From Parasphingopyxis algicola (GTDB lineage Bacteria > Pseudomonadota > Alphaproteobacteria > Sphingomonadales > Sphingomonadaceae): DNA of 64,000 bases. The notes beneath the pieces are model-generated. The model saw nothing but the letters and a program-made list of their open reading frames with translations. It did not search any database and was not told the origin of the DNA. Both the position numbers and the translations under genes were made by a program. The DNA lies in contig NZ_CP051131.1 of the NCBI RefSeq assembly GCF_013378075.1, positions 2,988,501 through 3,052,500 on the forward strand. The letters run 5' to 3'. Below are positions 63,512 to 64,000 of the stretch, in pieces. Each line of letters begins with the position of its first letter. Positions within the stretch are counted from its first letter, which is position 1.

Positions 63512-64000
63512 ATGTCGAAGGAAAAATTTGAGCGGACCAAACCGCACTGCAACATCGGCACGATCGGCCATGTCGACCATGGTAAGACGACGCTGACGGC
63601 TGCGATTACCAAGGTTCTGTCCGAATCCGGTGGCGGTGAAGCCGTCGATTTTGCCAATATCGACAAGGCTCCGGAAGAGCGCGAGCGTGGCATCACCATT
63701 TCGACCGCGCACGTCGAATATGAAACCGAAGCGCGCCACTATGCGCATGTCGATTGCCCGGGCCACGCCGACTATGTGAAGAACATGATCACCGGTGCCG
63801 CCCAGATGGACGGCGCGATCCTCGTCGTGAACGCCGCGGACGGCCCCATGCCGCAGACCCGCGAGCACATCCTGCTCGCCCGTCAGGTCGGTGTGCCGGC
63901 GCTCGTCGTGTACATGAACAAGGTCGATCAGGTCGACGACGAAGAGCTGATCGAACTGGTCGAGCTGGAAATCCGCGAACTGCTGTCGAGCTACGAATTC
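63512..64000 (+). CDS. tuf: Elongation factor Tu, N-terminal part (cut by window edge)
   Basis: 163 codons are visible. [20 protein letters not shown], then [28 protein letters not shown] and [20 protein letters not shown] are canonical. It delivers aminoacyl-tRNA to the ribosome. GAGGAA precedes the ATG. The C-terminus lies beyond the window. Confidence 0.98.
   Translation, partial: MSKEKFERTKPHCNIGTIGHVDHGKTTLTAAITKVLSESGGGEAVDFANIDKAPEERERGITISTAHVEYETEARHYAHVDCPGHADYVKNMITGAAQMDGAILVVNAADGPMPQTREHILLARQVGVPALVVYMNKVDQVDDEELIELVELEIRELLSSYEF

Overview
The window is GC-rich, densely coded chromosomal DNA from an alphaproteobacterium, most probably a member of the Sphingomonadales. The support is a CtrA response regulator with a TTAA-N7-TTAA box, clustered GANTC (CcrM-type) sites, the Bpt aminoacyl transferase, a DUF1489 protein, a TonB receptor with loosely linked amidohydrolases, the str operon order rpsL-rpsG-fusA-tuf, and GAGC-TGTCGAAG palindromes of the kind common in sphingomonad genomes. 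No rRNA, tRNA, CRISPR array, transposase or prophage gene was found. The genes at both edges (a CDC48-type ATPase at the left, tuf at the right) are cut by the window.

Layout. 1-9 kb: CDC48-type ATPase (partial), LysR regulator, SDR and cyclophilin, LLM oxidoreductase, MgtE, DUF1489, a GIN-domain protein with a methyltransferase, and an ArsR-SRPBCC pair. 9-19.5 kb: SleB hydrolase, CapA lipoprotein, a minus-strand MoxR operon (DUF4129, DUF4350, MoxR, DUF58, SpoIIM-like, RDD), an FAH-family hydrolase and a DUF2147 protein. 19.5-25.7 kb: MTA phosphorylase, a radical SAM protein, a disulfide reductase, the arsenite methyltransferase ArsM and an extended SDR, which together look like an arsenic metabolite cluster. 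25.7-31.8 kb: bpt, the Anbu/transglutaminase/alpha-E/ATP-grasp set and a PhyH-type dioxygenase. 31.8-33.5 kb: two genes of more AT-rich composition. 33.6-41.9 kb: ctrA, LysR-pirin-WrbA, an HD-GYP protein, an RluA-type synthase, arfB, free-Met sulfoxide reductase, a glycine-zipper protein and a universal stress protein. 42-47.8 kb: pyruvate dehydrogenase E2 and a lipoamide dehydrogenase, a GFA protein and an amidohydrolase. 47.8-51.4 kb: M23 peptidase overlapping bactofilin, and a class IV aminotransferase followed by a P-loop sulfotransferase-like protein. 51.4-60.1 kb: hydrolases, an ArsR-SRPBCC-YciI module, a uracil-DNA glycosylase family protein, a TonB receptor and a second amidohydrolase. 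60.4-64 kb: the str operon.

The most unusual signals are three. (1) A dispersed repeat family has four full copies of 132-133 bp. Each can fold into a closed junction with three perfect hairpins, and the stems differ between copies in a compensatory way. (2) The ArsM region has two divergent gene pairs facing a shared interval that carries an inverted pair of ATTGGT-N-ACCAAT palindromes, and its radical SAM gene has no canonical start codon ahead of its Fe-S motif. (3) The pyruvate dehydrogenase E2 has two E3-binding domains. Also notable are a natural Arg88 in ribosomal protein S12, a tandem HD-GYP protein with a degenerate first copy, four GANTC sites within 50 bp upstream of the M23-bactofilin genes, and a perfectly symmetric triple-box ArsR operator.
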